Positions 18,584-27,581 of a stretch of 64,000 nt of DNA are shown here, piece by piece. Source of the DNA: Streptomyces sioyaensis (lineage in GTDB: Bacteria; Actinomycetota; Actinomycetes; Streptomycetales; Streptomycetaceae); NCBI RefSeq assembly GCF_004122735.1, contig NZ_SDIF01000025.1, forward strand, positions 20,539-84,538, in the 5' to 3' direction. Below the pieces are notes generated by a model, which saw only the letters and a list, made by a program, of their open reading frames with translations, was not told the DNA's origin and ran no database searches. The stretch's first letter is position 1. The number at the start of each line of letters is the position of its first letter. The position numbers and the translations under genes are program-made.

Positions 18584-20716
18584 GTGACGGACCAGGCGGT
18601 GGGCGGGGGACCCCTCCTGCCGGAGACGGGGGAGGCGCCCGCCGCGACGGCAGCCGGCAGGCCGGCCCCGCGGTCCCGCCCGGACGGAGGCGCCCACCAC
18701 CCGGCCGTCCCCGCGCCCGCCCCTGTGCACTTCGCCGGGCGCCGCCGTGAGCTCAAGGAGCTGCACGCCGATATCGCCCGCGCCGGCCTGGACACCCTCT
18801 CCGGCCGCAAGGGCGCCCGCAGCCGGGTGCTGCTGATCGCCGGCCGCCCCGGATCCGGCCGTACGGCCCTGGCCGAGGAGCTGCTGCGCGAGCTGGCCGG
18901 CGAGCACCCCGACGGGGTGCTGCGGGCCACGCTGACCGGACCGGGCGGCGAACCGGCCGACACCGGCCGTACCGCACGTGAGCTGCTGGCCGCCCTGGGT
19001 GCCGGTGCCCCGCCGGGCGCCGCCGAGGACGAGCTGACCGAGCAGCTGCGCGGGGCGCTCGCCGGGCGCCGTGCCCTGCTCTTCCTGGACGACGCCCCCG
19101 GCGCGGAACAGGTCGAACCGCTGCTCCCGGATGCCCCGGACTGCCTGGTCGTGGTGGTCTCCCAGGGGCCGCTGACCGGAATCCCGGACGTCCGGCCGTG
19201 CACCCTGGGCGGGCTGGACAGCGCGGCCGGCGTCGAGATCCTCACCCGCTACGCCGGACCGACCCGGATCACCGTCGACCCCCGGACCGCCGACAGCGTC
19301 GCGGAGGAGTGCGGCGGCCAGCCCGCCGCGCTGGTGCTGGCCGGTGCCTGGCTCGCCGCCCGCCCGATGTCCTCGGTCGCCGATCTGTGCCAGGCGCTGC
19401 ACGCCGTCCCGCTGCCCGAGGACCTGCCCACCGGCGCCCGCCCGCTGTTCCGCGCCTTCCGGCTCGCCCATGACGCGCTGCCGGCGCCCGCCGCCCGGAT
19501 ACTGCGGCTGCTCACCCTGGCGCCGGCCGGCCTCGTGGACGCCCACATCGCCTCCGCGCTGGCCGGCTGCTCGGTGGCCGCGGCCGCCACGACACTGGAC
19601 GACTTCGCCGCGCTCGGCCTGCTGCGGCCGCTCGCCGCAGCGGACGACGGGGTGGCGGGCGCCGGTACGCCCGACGCCGCCGCGCACCCCCGCTACCGCT
19701 TGCCCGGCTGCCTCGATCCGCTGGTGCGCGCCCTGCTCCGGGAGCACGAGCGCCCGGCGGAGCTCGAACTCGCCCGCGCCCGGATGCTGGAGCGGACCGT
19801 ACGGCTGCTGCAGTCCTGCCGTGCGATGGGCGAGCCGGCCGACTCACCCGCCCGGCAGAAGGTCGCCGGTCTGCCGCGCTCGCTGCGCTTCACCTCGAAG
19901 GGCACGGCCGCGCACTGGCTGCGCAGCCGTCGGGTGGCGCTCCTCGACGCCGCCGCCATCGCCGTCGCGGACGGTGAACTCGACACCCTGGACCGGCGGT
20001 TGATGGCCGCGCTGACCCGCACGCTGCTCGTGCACCAGGGCCCCGAGGCCGCCGCGCCGGACCTCTACGCGCTGCACGGGCTCGTCCTCCAGGTCGCCGA
20101 ACGGCGGGGGCTGGCCCGCGAGCGGGCCGCCGCGCTGCTCAACCTCGCCGACCTGGACGGCCGGGCGGGCCGCAGCGCGCAGGCGCTCACCCGTTACCGG
20201 GGCGCGCTGGAGGCGGCCCGCTCGGTGCCGGACCCGGTGGCCACCGGCCGGGCGCTGGAGTCCCTGGGCGGGACGTACACCGAGCTGGGCGACTGGCAGC
20301 GGGCCGCCGACTGGTACGGCCGGGCGCTGGAGCTGCGGCTGGCCCGCGGCGAGGGCGCCGACGCGGCGCGGCTGTACGGCCGGATCGGCAGCGCACACAC
20401 CTACGCGGGCCGATGGGGCGAGGCGCTCACCTCGTGGCGGGCGGCCGCCAGGACGTACCGCCGGCTCGGTGAGGTGTCCGGGCAGGCGCGGGCGACCGGT
20501 GAGATGGCCCGGGTGCAGGAGTACGCGGGACGGCCCGAGGAGGCCCTGCGGACCTGCCTCGAAGCCCTCGACGTCGCCCGTAAGGCGGGCGACGGACGGC
20601 TGGAGGCGGCCCTGCAGCTGCGGATCGCGGACACCCTCGATCGGCTCGGCGATCCCGCGGCGGCACGGCTCCATCGTTCCGTGGGAGAGCGACTCCTCGA
20701 CGATTACCCCGAGTGA
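18584..20716 (+). CDS. STAND-type NTPase with C-terminal TPR repeats
   Basis: A 710-residue protein with a Pro/Ala-rich N terminus (1-47), a nucleotide-binding domain starting at FAGRRRELKELH, Walker A AGRPGSGRTALAEELL (about 87-102), Walker B RRALLFLDDAP, a winged-helix-like region (LPAPAARILRLLTLAPAGLVDAHIA) and a TPR array from about 480 to 690 (for example ALESLGGTYTELGDWQRAADWY). There is no clear DNA-binding domain. Such proteins act as ligand-triggered switches in signalling, regulation or defence; the partner here is unknown. GTG 18584 follows GGGAG at 18571-18575. Confidence 0.8.
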   Translation: MTDQAVGGGPLLPETGEAPAATAAGRPAPRSRPDGGAHHPAVPAPAPVHFAGRRRELKELHADIARAGLDTLSGRKGARSRVLLIAGRPGSGRTALAEELLRELAGEHPDGVLRATLTGPGGEPADTGRTARELLAALGAGAPPGAAEDELTEQLRGALAGRRALLFLDDAPGAEQVEPLLPDAPDCLVVVVSQGPLTGIPDVRPCTLGGLDSAAGVEILTRYAGPTRITVDPRTADSVAEECGGQPAALVLAGAWLAARPMSSVADLCQALHAVPLPEDLPTGARPLFRAFRLAHDALPAPAARILRLLTLAPAGLVDAHIASALAGCSVAAAATTLDDFAALGLLRPLAAADDGVAGAGTPDAAAHPRYRLPGCLDPLVRALLREHERPAELELARARMLERTVRLLQSCRAMGEPADSPARQKVAGLPRSLRFTSKGTAAHWLRSRRVALLDAAAIAVADGELDTLDRRLMAALTRTLLVHQGPEAAAPDLYALHGLVLQVAERRGLARERAAALLNLADLDGRAGRSAQALTRYRGALEAARSVPDPVATGRALESLGGTYTELGDWQRAADWYGRALELRLARGEGADAARLYGRIGSAHTYAGRWGEALTSWRAAARTYRRLGEVSGQARATGEMARVQEYAGRPEEALRTCLEALDVARKAGDGRLEAALQLRIADTLDRLGDPAAARLHRSVGERLLDDYPE

Positions 20717-20764
20717 CCTACGAAATCGGTAGTGCTACTCCGAAAGATTATTGCTTTGCAAGGC

Positions 20765-20792
20765 TAGACAAGAAGAGCTCCTTCAATAGACT
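20765..20792 (+). promoter_or_regulatory. Candidate ald promoter
   Basis: TAGACA (20765-20770) and TAGACT (20787-20792) are 16 bases apart in an AT-richer stretch (20725-20795) that stands out from its surroundings. It lies about 85 bases upstream of ald. Confidence 0.4.
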
Positions 20793-20875
20793 GGCGGGGC
20801 CGCGTTCGGCGCGGTCAGTTCCGTCATGCAGCGCATGAGGGGATAATTCCTCCTGCACCCTCTCTTTCAAGGACC

Positions 20876-22000
20876 GTGATCGACGTGAAGGTCGGCATCC
20901 CCCGCGAGGTCAAGAACAACGAGTTCCGCGTGGCCATCACGCCCGCCGGAGTCAACGAACTCGTCCGCCACGGCCACCAGGTCGTCATCGAGAAGGACGC
21001 CGGTCTCGGGTCGTCCATCACGAACGAGGAGTACGTCGCCGCCGGCGCCAGCATCCTCGACACCGCCGATGAGGTCTGGGGCGCCGCCGACCTGCTGCTG
21101 AAGGTCAAGGAGCCGATTGCGGAGGAGTACCACCGGCTCCGCAAGGACCAGACGCTCTTCACCTACCTGCACCTCGCCGCGTCCAAGGAGTGCACGGACG
21201 CGCTGCTGGAGTCCGGCACCACCGCCATCGCCTACGAGACCGTCGAGACGGCCGGCCGCCAGCTGCCGCTGCTGGCCCCGATGTCCGAGGTCGCGGGCCG
21301 TATCGCCCCGCAGGTCGGTGCCTACCACCTGATGCGCCAGGCCGGCGGCCGCGGTGTGCTGCCCGGTGGCGTCCCCGGTGTCCACGCGGGCAAGGCCGTC
21401 ATCATCGGCGGTGGCGTCTCCGGCTGGAACGCGCTGCAGATCGCCGTGGGCCTCGGCTTCCACGTCACCCTGCTCGACAAGGACATCAACAAGCTCCGCG
21501 AGGCCGACAAGATCTTCGGCACCAAGGTGCAGACGATCGTCTCCAACGCCTACGAGCTGGAGAAGGCCGTCGTCGACGCCGACCTCGTCGTCGGTGCCGT
21601 CCTGATCCCCGGCGCCAAGGCCCCCAAGCTGGTCACCAACGAGCTCGTCGCGAAGATGAAGCCCGGAAGTGTTCTTGTCGACATCGCGATCGACCAGGGC
21701 GGCTGCTTCGAGGACTCCCGTCCCACCACGCACGCCGAGCCGACCTTCCCGGTCCACAACTCGGTCTTCTACTGCGTCGCCAACATGCCCGGCGCGGTGC
21801 CGAACACCTCCACCCACGCGCTCACCAACGCCACGCTGCCCTACATCGTGGAGCTGGCGAACCGCGGCTGGGTCGAGGCGCTGCGCCGTGACCCGGCGCT
21901 GGCCAAGGGCCTGAACGCGCACGACGGCAAGGTGGTTTACCAGCCCGTCGCCGAGGCCCACGGCCTGGAGCACATCGAGCTGCGCACGCTCCTCGGCTGA
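20876..22000 (+). CDS. ald: L-alanine dehydrogenase
   Basis: NAD-dependent, reversible deamination of L-alanine to pyruvate and ammonia. The 374-residue protein starts [19 protein letters not shown], has the substrate-binding Lys in LLLKVKEP and catalytic His in YLHLAASKE, the family signature [16 protein letters not shown], and a Rossmann motif [11 protein letters not shown] followed by LLDKDINKL. Length is normal. The start is GTG 20876 or GTG 20885: AAGGA at 20869-20873 is too close to the first and at the far limit for the second, and homologues from memory begin MIDVKVG, matching the first. Confidence 0.95.
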   Translation: MIDVKVGIPREVKNNEFRVAITPAGVNELVRHGHQVVIEKDAGLGSSITNEEYVAAGASILDTADEVWGAADLLLKVKEPIAEEYHRLRKDQTLFTYLHLAASKECTDALLESGTTAIAYETVETAGRQLPLLAPMSEVAGRIAPQVGAYHLMRQAGGRGVLPGGVPGVHAGKAVIIGGGVSGWNALQIAVGLGFHVTLLDKDINKLREADKIFGTKVQTIVSNAYELEKAVVDADLVVGAVLIPGAKAPKLVTNELVAKMKPGSVLVDIAIDQGGCFEDSRPTTHAEPTFPVHNSVFYCVANMPGAVPNTSTHALTNATLPYIVELANRGWVEALRRDPALAKGLNAHDGKVVYQPVAEAHGLEHIELRTLLG

Positions 22001-22342
22001 GGCGTCAACGACACGCGTCAACGCTGAGCATCCGGCCGGGTCCTGTCCACAGGGCCCGGCCGGTCGCATGTCCGAGCAGCGGAATCATGTGTTCCGGAAC
22101 GCGTACCCTCAACTCGCCGCGAACGTAACCCTTTAACCGATTCGCGCACCCCCAAAACATCGGTGCGATACCGCCTGCGCCCTTGACATCGGGGGGTCCG
22201 GTTACCGACACATCGTGCCGGGTCCGGTGGATTGTGTTGCTGCGGACGCCCGACACGCCATAGAGTCGCCAACCGTCGGCATGGTGCCACGCTGACCTAT
22301 CGATAAAGTTTCCTGGTCACATCCAAGGAGGTAAGACGACTT
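22001..22342. other. Intergenic region upstream of the parA operon
   Basis: No gene was found in these 342 bases. The stretch is relatively AT-rich and contains TTGACA at 22183-22188 without a good partner, a better promoter candidate at 22237-22266, and a strong AAGGAGGT ribosome-binding site at 22325-22332. Confidence 0.5.
22237..22266 (+). promoter_or_regulatory. Candidate promoter of the parA-scpAB operon
   Basis: TTGCTG (22237-22242) and TAGAGT (22261-22266) are separated by 18 bases. The -10 fits TANNNT. It lies about 75 bases upstream of the GTG start. Not proven. Confidence 0.4.
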
Positions 22343-23506
22343 GTGAATGAGTCGACATTTTCTCCCGGAGGTGGTCAACCAGGAGTGGTTGCACGGGGCC
22401 AGGGTCCCTCGGGGCGCGAGGCTGTCGGCTCCGTTGCGGGCCACACCCACGCAGCCCACCAGAGCATTTCCACGACAGCCCACCAGAGCATGGACGGCCA
22501 TCACGTGAACGCCATGGCCGGCGACCGGGGCAGTGGAGAACCCGCCCGTCTCGCCGACTACGACGACCTGCCCCAGGGGCACTTCTACGATCCGGACGCG
22601 GAGTACGAGCCGGACCCCGAATACGCCGCGACGCTCGCGCCGGACGCCGCGCGACAGCGCCGCGAACGCGTCGGCCCGACCGGACGCCCGCTTCCCTATT
22701 TCCCCATTCCCGGACCGCTGTCGGACCACGGCCCGGCCAAAATCATCGCGATGTGCAACCAGAAGGGCGGGGTCGGCAAGACCACCTCGACCATCAACCT
22801 GGGTGCCGCACTCGCCGAATACGGACGACGGGTGCTGCTCGTCGACTTCGACCCGCAGGGTGCCCTGTCGGTCGGACTCGGCGTCAACCCGATGGAGCTC
22901 GACCTGACGGTCTACAACCTGCTCATGGAGCGGGGGATGTCGGCCGACGAGGTGCTCCTGAAGACCGCGGTCCCCAACATGGACCTGCTGCCCAGCAATA
23001 TCGATTTGTCAGCGGCAGAGGTGCAGTTGGTCAGCGAGGTCGCGCGTGAGTCGACCCTGCAGCGTGCGCTGAAGCCGCTGCTGGCCGACTACGACTACAT
23101 CGTCATCGACTGCCAGCCCTCCCTCGGCCTGCTCACCGTCAACGCGCTGACGGCGGCTCACAAGGTCATCGTGCCGCTGGAGTGCGAGTTCTTCGCGCTG
23201 CGCGGTGTCGCGCTGCTCACCGAGACGATCGAGAAGGTCCAGGAGCGGCTCAACCCCGAGCTGGAGCTGGACGGCATCCTGGCGACGATGTACGACTCGC
23301 GCACCGTGCACAGCCGCGAGGTCCTGGCCCGCGTCGTCGAGGCGTTCGACGATCACGTCTACCACACCGTCATCGGTCGTACGGTCCGCTTCCCCGAGAC
23401 CACCGTCGCGGGCGAGCCGATCACCACCTACGCCTCCAACTCCGTCGGCGCCGCCGCCTATCGCCAGCTCGCCAGGGAGGTGCTCGCCCGGTGTCACGCC
23501 GAGTGA
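22343..23506 (+). CDS. ParA-like Walker ATPase with N-terminal extension
   Basis: A 387-residue ParA/Soj ATPase. The deviant Walker A NQKGGVGKTT lies near residue 140, followed by LLVDFDPQGALSVGLG and VIDCQPSLGLLTVNAL. Residues 1-130 form an extension rich in Gly, His, Ser and acid residues, with a duplicated AHQS segment from a 16-base direct repeat (CAGCCCACCAGAGCAT) near 22455-22495. No parB follows; instead the next gene encodes a ribbon-helix-helix-like protein, and scpA-scpB lie downstream. This is a second chromosomal ParA, probably linked to condensin or protein positioning, not the oriC-linked ParAB pair. GTG 22343 has AAGGAGGT 10 bases upstream. Confidence 0.88.
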   Translation: MNESTFSPGGGQPGVVARGQGPSGREAVGSVAGHTHAAHQSISTTAHQSMDGHHVNAMAGDRGSGEPARLADYDDLPQGHFYDPDAEYEPDPEYAATLAPDAARQRRERVGPTGRPLPYFPIPGPLSDHGPAKIIAMCNQKGGVGKTTSTINLGAALAEYGRRVLLVDFDPQGALSVGLGVNPMELDLTVYNLLMERGMSADEVLLKTAVPNMDLLPSNIDLSAAEVQLVSEVARESTLQRALKPLLADYDYIVIDCQPSLGLLTVNALTAAHKVIVPLECEFFALRGVALLTETIEKVQERLNPELELDGILATMYDSRTVHSREVLARVVEAFDDHVYHTVIGRTVRFPETTVAGEPITTYASNSVGAAAYRQLAREVLARCHAE

Positions 23507-24153
23507 GTCTGCCGGGAGCCGACGAACTGTTCCGTACCACCGGGGGAGGGGGGCTGCAGCCCTCCAGCCCCCGTCGGCAGGCGAACGGCTCGGCGGCGCC
23601 CGGCGAGGCGCCCCGGGTGCCCGCACCGGCCGGCGAACCCGATCCGGCGGCGGACGGGCCGGAGGCGGCCACCGCGGTCCGCACCCGTCGGCCCGGAACC
23701 GGGGCTGACACCCCGGCAGCCACCGCCGGCGACGGCGGACCGGCCACCCCGCCGCGGGTTCCCGCCGTCGGCTCCCCGGCCGAGCACACCGGCCGTGAGG
23801 CGGACGGCGAGGCGGCCAAGTCCCACCGGAGCCAGGCGGGCCAGGCCGGCCAGGCCGGTTCCGACGCGGCGGCCGCGGCCGCGCAGCAGGCCGGCGGTCA
23901 GGGCCGGCGGCGCGGTGGCCGCGGTGCCAACCGCCGCCCCAGCGGCCGCGAACGGCACGACGAGAAGATCACCGTCTATGTCTCCGCCGAGGAGCTCATG
24001 GACCTCGAACATGCCCGGCTGGTGCTGCGCGGTGAGCACGGCCTCGCCGTCGACCGCGGCCGGATCGTCCGCGAGGCGGTCGCCGTCGTCCTGGCCGACC
24101 TGGAGTCGCGCGGCGACGCCAGCATCTTGGTGCGGCGGCTGCGCGGGCGTTAG
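23491..24153 (+). CDS. Ribbon-helix-helix-like protein, partner of the adjacent ParA
   Basis: A 220-residue protein with a disordered Pro/Ala/Gly-rich N-terminal part (1-130), a basic RRRGGRGANRR segment, and a C-terminal domain (about 155-220) that reads as a ribbon-helix-helix: strand KITVYVSAEE, a first helix through LEHARLVLRGE, and a second helix RGRIVREAVAVVLADLE. The gene overlaps the end of parA by 16 bases, so translation is coupled; GTG 23491 has AGGGAGG upstream and GTG 23503 is the alternative. In plasmid systems small RHH proteins replace ParB as ParA partners, and the arrangement suggests the same here. The function is inferred from context. Confidence 0.75.
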   Translation: MSRRVSLPGADELFRTTGGGGLQPSSPRRQANGSAAPGEAPRVPAPAGEPDPAADGPEAATAVRTRRPGTGADTPAATAGDGGPATPPRVPAVGSPAEHTGREADGEAAKSHRSQAGQAGQAGSDAAAAAAQQAGGQGRRRGGRGANRRPSGRERHDEKITVYVSAEELMDLEHARLVLRGEHGLAVDRGRIVREAVAVVLADLESRGDASILVRRLRGR

Positions 24154-24246
24154 GGCGGAGACGGGATAGCCTGCCTCCTCGGCGGGGTGTCCCGCCCGTG
24201 ACCAGCCCGTCGCCCCCGGCACGGGACCACAGCAGCATGGACCGCG

Positions 24247-25416
24247 ATGCCGACGACCCACGACGATGCCCCCAGGCCCCGCGCCCGCAGACCTCTCGGG
24301 CGCGGGGCGGCCGAGGCAGCCGCGGACTCGGTGGCGCCACAGCCGCCCGAGACGCCCGAGACGCCGGAGGAGTCCGGGGCCGTCGGGGCGCCGGGGCAGC
24401 CCCCGGCAGGGGACCCGGCGGCCGGGTCCGGGGCACACGACGCGGCGGACGAGCCCCAGGCACTCGACCCGGCGGACGGGCCCGAGGCCGTTGACGTGCC
24501 GCAGCCGGCGGCCGTTCCGGGGGAGGAGTCCCCGGAGACCGATGCCGCCGTGGCCGCGCCCCCAGAGGGCGACGGCGGCGGCGAGGGCACCTTCACCCTC
24601 CGGCTGGACAACTTCGAGGGCCCCTTCGACCTCCTGCTCCAGCTGATCTCCAAGCACAAACTGGACGTCACCGAGGTCGCCCTGTCGAAGGTCACCGACG
24701 ACTTCATGGCGCACATCCGCGCCATGGGACCGGACTGGGACCTGGACCAGACCACCGAGTTCCTGGTCGTCGCGGCGACCCTGCTGGACCTGAAGGCGGC
24801 CCGGCTGCTGCCCGCGGCCGAAGTGGAGGACGAGGCGGACCTCGCGCTCCTGGAGGCCCGTGACCTGCTCTTCGCCCGGCTTCTGCAGTACCGCGCCTAC
24901 AAGCGGATCGCGGACATCTTCAGCGGCCGGCTGGCGGACGAGAGCCGGCGGTATCCCCGTACGGTCGGGCTGGAGCCGCACCTCGCCGAGCTGCTGCCCG
25001 AGGTCGTCATCAGCATCGGCGCGGAGGGCTTCGCCAGGCTCGCGGTGAAGGCGATGCAGCCCAAGGCCAGACCGCAGGTCTACGTCGACCACATCCACGC
25101 GCCGTTGGTCAGCGTGCGCGAGCAGGCCGAGGTGGTGATGGCGTGGCTGCGCGAGGCGGGCGAGGCCAGCTTCGCGAAGCTGGTCGCCGACGCCCCGGAC
25201 ACCCTCACCGTCGTGGCGCGCTTCCTGGCCCTGCTGGAGCTCTACCGGGAGCGGGTGGTGGCCCTGGAGCAGGAGGAGGCCCTGGGCGAGCTGACGGTCC
25301 GCTGGACGGGCGCCGAGGGGGCCGCGCCCCAGGTCACGGATGAGTTCGACCGGGAGCCGGGGCCGCAGGCCGCCGGGGAGGAGCCCGCGGAGCAGGCGGA
25401 GGAGGAGCAGGCATGA
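24247..25416 (+). CDS. scpA: Segregation and condensation protein A
   Basis: Kleisin subunit of the SMC-ScpAB condensin that organises and segregates chromosomes. The conserved part starts near residue 115 (FTLRLDNFEGPFDLLLQLI) and includes KLDVTEVALSKVTDDF, TEFLVVAATLLDLKAARLL and a C-terminal winged helix. Residues 1-114 are a long Pro/Glu/Ala-rich extension not found in short ScpA proteins. ATG 24247 has no good ribosome-binding site, so the true start is uncertain. GGCGGG and CCCGCC form a small hairpin at 24181-24196 upstream. The stop overlaps scpB by ATGA. Confidence 0.92.
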   Translation: MPTTHDDAPRPRARRPLGRGAAEAAADSVAPQPPETPETPEESGAVGAPGQPPAGDPAAGSGAHDAADEPQALDPADGPEAVDVPQPAAVPGEESPETDAAVAAPPEGDGGGEGTFTLRLDNFEGPFDLLLQLISKHKLDVTEVALSKVTDDFMAHIRAMGPDWDLDQTTEFLVVAATLLDLKAARLLPAAEVEDEADLALLEARDLLFARLLQYRAYKRIADIFSGRLADESRRYPRTVGLEPHLAELLPEVVISIGAEGFARLAVKAMQPKARPQVYVDHIHAPLVSVREQAEVVMAWLREAGEASFAKLVADAPDTLTVVARFLALLELYRERVVALEQEEALGELTVRWTGAEGAAPQVTDEFDREPGPQAAGEEPAEQAEEEQA

Positions 25417-26129
25417 GCGGTGTGGCCGGTGGTGAGGCGTACGACGTCACGGAGGCCGGGGCAGGCACGCGGTCCGGGGCCGGCGGCGGCGCCGGGGAGC
25501 GGACCGGGGCGCCGGCCGGGGCACTGGGCGTCGACGGGCTGGAGCTGAAGCCCGCGCTGGAGGCCGTCCTCATGGTCGTCGACGAGCCCGCGACCGAGGA
25601 GCACCTGGCCAGAGTGCTGCAGCGGCCCCGCCGCGCGGTCGCGCTGGCGCTGCGCGAGCTGTCCGACGACTACACCCGCCAGGGCCGCGGATTCGATCTG
25701 CGGCTGGTGGCCGGCGGCTGGCGCTTCTACTCCCGCGCCGCGTACGCGGACGCGGTGGAGAGCTTCGTCCTGGACGGCCAGCAGGCCCGGCTCACCCAGG
25801 CCGCATTGGAGACTCTGGCCGTGGTCGCGTACCGTCAGCCGGTCAGCCGTTCCCGTGTCTCGGCCGTACGCGGCGTGAACTGTGACGGTGTGATGCGCAC
25901 GCTCCTCCAGCGCGGCCTGGTGGAGGAGGCGGGGACGGAACCTGAAACAGGTGCGATCCTGTACAGGACGACGAATTACTTTCTGGAGCGGATGGGCCTG
26001 CGCGGCCTGGACGAGCTCCCTGAGCTGGCACCGTTCCTCCCGGAGGCGGACGCGGTCGAGGGCGACTCCCCGGAAGGTATCCCGTCGTTCGACGTAGACG
26101 ACAGCGGCGACTCTCAGACGGATCATTGA
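25413..26129 (+). CDS. scpB: Segregation and condensation protein B
   Basis: ScpB binds ScpA and completes the condensin complex through tandem winged helices. The 238-residue protein has a Gly/Ala-rich N terminus (1-40), then LKPALEAVLMVVDEPATEEH, ALALRELSDDYTRQGRGFDLR and the conserved QAALETLAVVAYRQPVSRSRV with RGVNCDGVMRTLLQRGLVEE. ATG 25413 overlaps the scpA stop (ATGA), and its stop overlaps the next gene (TGATG), so the three genes are translationally coupled. Confidence 0.95.
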   Translation: MSGVAGGEAYDVTEAGAGTRSGAGGGAGERTGAPAGALGVDGLELKPALEAVLMVVDEPATEEHLARVLQRPRRAVALALRELSDDYTRQGRGFDLRLVAGGWRFYSRAAYADAVESFVLDGQQARLTQAALETLAVVAYRQPVSRSRVSAVRGVNCDGVMRTLLQRGLVEEAGTEPETGAILYRTTNYFLERMGLRGLDELPELAPFLPEADAVEGDSPEGIPSFDVDDSGDSQTDH

Positions 26130-27316
26130 TGCGAAGCAGCGGCAGGAACAGCAGGGACAGCGGGCGCGGCAACTCCCGCGGCGCGGGTGGGGGCACCTCC
26201 CAGCCGAAGGCTGGGGGAAAGAGGGACGACAAGCAGCAGCGCGCGGGCCGCCCTCGTCCCGAGGAGCGCCGCTACGACGTGGGCGGATCCGGCGGCACCG
26301 GTGGTCCCGGCGGCGGCTCCTCGGGCCGCAAGGACGAGCGTGCGGGCGGCGGAGCCAAGAGCGGAGGCGCCAAGAGCGGCGGCAGCCGGGGCGCGGCGGC
26401 CCGCGGCGGCGCCAAGGGCGGCCCCCGTACCGGCGCCGCGTCCAAGGGGGCACGGCCGGGCGCCAAGGGTGGTCCGCAGCGCGGCCGGGGCCAGGCGCCC
26501 GCGCGGCCCCGTGAGTACGACGCCCAGGTGGAGGAGCGCAACCGCGCCCGCCACAACAAGCCGCAGGTCAAGACCCCCAAGACCTTCGGTGACCAGGAGG
26601 GCGAGCGGCTGCAGAAGGTGCTGGCCAGGGCCGGCATGGGCTCGCGCCGGGCGTGCGAGGAGCTGATCGACCAGGCGCGGGTCGAGGTCAACGGCCGGAT
26701 CGTCATGGAGCAGGGCGTCCGGGTCGACCCGGAGAAGGACGAGATCAAGGTCGACGGCCTGACGGTCGCCACCCAGTCGTACCTCTTCTTCGCGCTGAAC
26801 AAGCCGGCCGGCGTCGTCTCCACGATGGAGGACCCGGACGGCCGCCAGTGCCTGGGCGACTACGTCACCAACCGCGAGACGCGGCTGTTCCACGTCGGCC
26901 GGCTGGACACCGAGACCGAGGGCATCATCCTGCTCACCAACCACGGCGAGCTGGCCCACCGCCTGACGCACCCGCGCTACGGCGTCAAGAAGACCTACCT
27001 GGCCGCGATCCAGGGCCCGCTCCCGCGCGACCTGGGCAAGCAGCTCAAGGACGGCATCCAGCTGGAGGACGGGTACGCCCGCGCCGACCACTTCCGGGTC
27101 GTGGAGAACACCGGCAAGAACTACCTCGTCGAGGTGAGCCTCCACGAGGGCCGCAAGCACATCGTGCGCCGCATGCTGGCCGAGGCCGGCTTCCCGGTCG
27201 ACAAGCTGGTACGGACGGCCTTCGGCCCGATCGCACTGGGCGACCAGAAGTCGGGCTGGCTGCGCCGGATGACCAACACGGAGGTCGGCATGCTGATGCG
27301 TGAGGTTGAGCTTTAG
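26129..27316 (+). CDS. rluB: Pseudouridine synthase, RsuA/RluB family
   Basis: Isomerises uridine to pseudouridine in rRNA, by family most likely in the large subunit. The 395-residue protein has a long basic Gly/Arg/Lys-rich N-terminal extension (about 1-145), an S4 RNA-binding domain (RLQKVLARAGMGSRRACEEL), and the synthase domain with LNKPAGVVSTMEDP and the catalytic Asp in HVGRLDTETEGIIL. The usual family length is about 240-290, so the extension is extra. A palindromic repeat (26191-26218) lies inside the extension and encodes GTSQPKAGGK. The end runs into repeat element A only 6 bases after the stop. Confidence 0.93.
   Translation: MRSSGRNSRDSGRGNSRGAGGGTSQPKAGGKRDDKQQRAGRPRPEERRYDVGGSGGTGGPGGGSSGRKDERAGGGAKSGGAKSGGSRGAAARGGAKGGPRTGAASKGARPGAKGGPQRGRGQAPARPREYDAQVEERNRARHNKPQVKTPKTFGDQEGERLQKVLARAGMGSRRACEELIDQARVEVNGRIVMEQGVRVDPEKDEIKVDGLTVATQSYLFFALNKPAGVVSTMEDPDGRQCLGDYVTNRETRLFHVGRLDTETEGIILLTNHGELAHRLTHPRYGVKKTYLAAIQGPLPRDLGKQLKDGIQLEDGYARADHFRVVENTGKNYLVEVSLHEGRKHIVRRMLAEAGFPVDKLVRTAFGPIALGDQKSGWLRRMTNTEVGMLMREVEL
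26191..26218. repeat. Small palindromic repeat inside the rluB reading frame
   Basis: GGGCACCTCCCAGCC GAA GGCTGGGGGA forms a 7-bp stem (26199-26205 with 26209-26215). The same arrangement, GGCACC-x-CCCAGC..GCTGGGGGA, occurs in non-coding DNA at 15664-15699. Here it is read through in frame in the disordered N-terminal extension. Confidence 0.65.
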
Positions 27317-27322
27317 CTTTTG

Positions 27323-27581
27323 CTTCCCACGTTGTCGGCTTACCCGCCGTGGGTGTTGCTCGCCGTTTGTCGCCCGCTGCGCGGTGCGCGCGCCGTTGCG
27401 CCCCTCCGCTGCGCTTTGCCTCGGCCCACGTTGTCGGCTTTCCCGCCGTGGTTGTTGCTCGCCGTTGCGCCTGCGGCGGGCGGCGCGTTGTCGGGTGCGG
27501 TGACGGGCCTCCGGGGCAGGGGTGTGGGACTGCTTCGCTTTACGTCCCACACCCCTGCCCCTCCGGCCCGTCCCCTCCCGT
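27323..27581 (+). repeat. Structured 3'-end repeat element, copy A (follows rluB)
   Basis: The element begins CTTCCCACGTTGTCGG 6 bases after the rluB stop. It contains two subunits of the form CCCACGTTGTCGG..CCCGCCGTGG..TGTTGCTCGCCGTT (from 27327 and 27425), then TGTCGGGTGCGGTGACGG, then a hairpin. The hairpin stem is GGGGCAGGGGTGTGGGA (27513-27529) with its exact complement at 27545-27561, around the loop CTGCTTCGCTTTACG. CGGGCC and GGCCCG add an outer 6-bp stem. The shared part ends with CTCCGGCCCGTCCCCTCCCGT. Copy B is inverted. Open reading frames across it lack protein character. Confidence 0.85.
27513..27561 (+). terminator. 17-bp hairpin with conserved 15-nt loop, element A
   Basis: Perfect 17-bp stem plus one possible closing C-G pair; loop CTGCTTCGCTTTACG. 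Placed after rluB in transcription direction, it could end transcription or protect the 3' end. There is no U-run. Confidence 0.6.

Noticed and set aside
22183..22188. TTGACA upstream of parA as the main promoter
   Set aside because: The sequence 17-18 bases downstream (CGACAC) is a poor -10. The pair at 22237-22266 is better.
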